Positions 5,290 to 6,678 of a stretch of 6,678 nt of DNA are shown piece by piece. Position numbers and translations under genes: made by a program. This stretch comes from Candidatus Symbiobacter sp. (GTDB lineage: Bacteria > Pseudomonadota > Alphaproteobacteria > Elsterales > Elsteraceae), in assembly GCA_030054015.1 (NCBI GenBank), contig JASGCR010000120.1:1-6678 (forward strand), in the 5' to 3' direction. The notes beneath the pieces are model-generated. The model was not told the origin of the DNA, searched no databases, and saw only the letters and a list, made by a program, of their open reading frames with translations. Position 1 is the first letter of the stretch; each line of letters opens with the position of its first letter.

Positions 5290-6543
5290 ATGACCACAGC
5301 CTCGCCGCCGCCCCCGCTTATCCCGAAACCGAATCGCCGTCCTGATCGCCCGTTTTTCTGTTCCGGCCCGACCGCCAAACATCCGGGCTGGACGGTAGCC
5401 CATTTGGATCAGGGCGGGATTTTTGGCACATTAAACAGCCGTTCGCATCGCTCGGCGGTCGGGCGCGAGGCCTTGGGCCAGGCGGTCGCGCTGACGCGCC
5501 GGGTCTTGCGCATTCCGGCGGGACACGAACTCGTGATTGTGGGCGGCTCGGATACCGGCGCGATTGAGGCGGCGGTGTGGAATTTGCTGGGCGCGTTGCC
5601 GGTGACGGTGGCGATTTGGGATCGCTTTGCCGAAGATTGGTCGAATGAGATTGAGGGTTTATTGAAAACCCCGCTTTTGACCGAATTTGGCACCCCGCAT
5701 GGGCAAAAACTGGGGCAAAAATTCACCCGCCTGCAGGCCGCATTCGGCACCATGCCGGAACTGAACAACATCGATTTTAGCGGCGATGTGGTGTTTGCCT
5801 GGAACAGCACGACCACCGGCGTCCAACCCCAAAACGGCGATTGGATTCCGACCGCGCGCGCGGGCTTGACCATTTGCGACGCGACTTCATCGGTGTTTAT
5901 TGATGATTTGCCGTGGGACAAATTGGATGTCACGAGTTTTTCTTGGCAAAAAGGGCTGGGCAGCGAGGCCCAACACGGAATGCTCGCCCTAAGCCCCCGC
6001 GCCCTCAAACGTTTACAGGATTGGTCGCCAGTATGGGCGGTGCCAAAACTTTTTCAATTAAAAGCCAAAACCGGCATCAATCCCGCCATTTTCAAGGGAG
6101 AAATCCACAACACCCCGTCATTATTGACGGTGGCCGATTATCTGGACAGCTTGCACTGGGCGGAATCGGTGGGTGGACTCGATGCCCTGCGCCGCCGCGT
6201 GGAGGAGAATTACCAGGTGGTCAGGGCCTGGGTGGCGAGCTGTGACTATCTCGATTTCGCTTGCCGCGACGAGGCGATCCGGTCGCCGCAATCTTTGTGC
6301 CTGGTGTTCACCGCCGCCTGGTTTACCCGCCTGCTACCCGCAACCCAACGGGAGTTTTGCCAAAAAATTTACGATTTGGTCGCGTCCGAAACCGCCGGTT
6401 ATGATTTCAATTCCTATCCCACCATTACGCCGCCCGGTTTGCGTTTTTGGGCTGGCCCCACCGTGCATCCTTCGGATTTACAGGCGGTTTTGCCCTGGAT
6501 CGATTGGGCGGTCGCGGTGGCGCGGCAAGAATTGCAGATTTAG
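5290..6543 (+). CDS. serC: Phosphoserine aminotransferase
   Basis: SerC is the cytoplasmic PLP enzyme that converts 3-phosphohydroxypyruvate and glutamate to 3-phosphoserine and 2-oxoglutarate in serine synthesis; in many bacteria it also acts in the pyridoxal phosphate pathway. The 417-residue protein carries family landmarks in order: FCSGPTAKHPGW (23-34) and SHRS (52-55) near the N-terminus, the cofactor-phosphate region GGSDTGAIEAAVWNLLG (85-101), WNSTTTG (171-177), CDATSSVF (196-203) with the pyridine-binding Asp197, the Schiff-base lysine Lys221 in SFSWQKGLGSEAQHGM, NTPS (274-277), and GLRFWAGPTV (383-392) with the probable substrate-carboxylate Arg385. The wording matches the alphaproteobacterial SerC subgroup. 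The ATG at 5290 is the only ATG before the conserved N-terminal motif, although no clear Shine-Dalgarno sequence precedes it. The Pro-rich first 20 residues are probably disordered. In many alphaproteobacteria serA follows serC; nothing like serA begins in the 135 bp that remain. Confidence 0.95.
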   Translation: MTTASPPPPLIPKPNRRPDRPFFCSGPTAKHPGWTVAHLDQGGIFGTLNSRSHRSAVGREALGQAVALTRRVLRIPAGHELVIVGGSDTGAIEAAVWNLLGALPVTVAIWDRFAEDWSNEIEGLLKTPLLTEFGTPHGQKLGQKFTRLQAAFGTMPELNNIDFSGDVVFAWNSTTTGVQPQNGDWIPTARAGLTICDATSSVFIDDLPWDKLDVTSFSWQKGLGSEAQHGMLALSPRALKRLQDWSPVWAVPKLFQLKAKTGINPAIFKGEIHNTPSLLTVADYLDSLHWAESVGGLDALRRRVEENYQVVRAWVASCDYLDFACRDEAIRSPQSLCLVFTAAWFTRLLPATQREFCQKIYDLVASETAGYDFNSYPTITPPGLRFWAGPTVHPSDLQAVLPWIDWAVAVARQELQI

Positions 6544-6610
6544 GCTCTCATTGTTCGTCGATTCGTCACCATATGGGGGGAATGTTTGTTGCCGCGAAGC
6601 AGTTCTAAAG

Positions 6611-6622
6611 GGAAGGTCTGAA
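6611..6622 (-). repeat. Distant inverted copy of the 170-181 repeat
   Basis: GGAAGGTCTGAA is the exact reverse complement of TTCAGACCTTCC at 170-181 and differs by one base from the direct copy at 212-223. The two sites lie 6.4 kb apart and bracket all four genes. Two copies of one dispersed repeat family are the simplest reading. Confidence 0.5.
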
Positions 6623-6642
6623 GAAGGCGAAAAAATCTCTGA

Positions 6643-6670
6643 CCCCCCCTTCCTGCTTAGGAAGGGGGGG
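6643..6670. repeat. C/G-rich hairpin downstream of serC
   Basis: CCCCCCCTTCC (6643-6653) pairs perfectly with GGAAGGGGGGG (6660-6670) around the loop TGCTTA. On the plus strand ATAGAAAA follows, with no T-run, so it is not a standard terminator for serC. On the minus strand a TTTTTT tract comes 7 bases after the stem, so it could terminate a gene entering from the right. A dispersed palindromic repeat is the alternative. Confidence 0.6.
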
Positions 6671-6678
6671 ATAGAAAA

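Noticed and set aside
5409..6008. 199-codon minus-strand open frame inside serC
   Set aside because: It is antisense to a well-supported aminotransferase and its translation resembles no family.
1..6678. TAGAAAA at both window ends, suggesting a circular molecule
   Set aside because: A 7-base AT-rich match is too short to support circularity, and there are no replication or mobility genes.

Overview
The window looks like a chromosomal segment of an alphaproteobacterium, perhaps Rhodospirillales-like. The evidence is an alphaproteobacterial-type phosphoserine aminotransferase, a duplicated (fused) NitT/TauT-type ABC permease, moderate GC with many TTG leucine codons, and intergenic palindromes of the kind dispersed in such genomes. 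The genus cannot be told from the sequence. There are four real genes and no rRNA, tRNA, CRISPR array or transposase.

Layout. 1-255: non-coding, packed with hairpins. 256-2037 (+): a 593-residue permease with two transport domains. 2081-2575 (-): a 164-residue membrane protein of unknown function. 2611-2691: a 9-bp minisatellite. 2686-4746 (-): a 686-residue kinase-fold protein with a C-terminal membrane anchor; the catalytic residues are replaced, so it is probably a pseudokinase. 4747-5289: a 543-bp divergent intergenic region that carries a complex nested palindrome. 5290-6543 (+): serC. 6544-6678: trailing non-coding sequence ending in a C/G-rich hairpin.

The kinase-like gene and the small membrane gene run in the same direction with a 110-bp gap and probably form one membrane-associated unit. 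The permease lacks its ATPase and substrate-binding partners here. serC is an unrelated housekeeping gene.

The most unusual object is at 4962-5131. A closing stem (18 perfect bp, extended by 7 more after a small internal loop) encloses three perfect hairpins of 13, 21 and 12 bp. Only single unpaired bases separate the hairpins, giving a near-perfect cloverleaf or four-way junction in which 128 of the core 153 bases pair. Partial copies of its left arm lie just upstream, and weaker inverted repeats surround it. The second oddity is the minisatellite after the kinase-like gene: it places nine TAA stop codons in the kinase frame, exactly 9 bp apart, and the same GGGTTAAAC word recurs at the permease stop codon.
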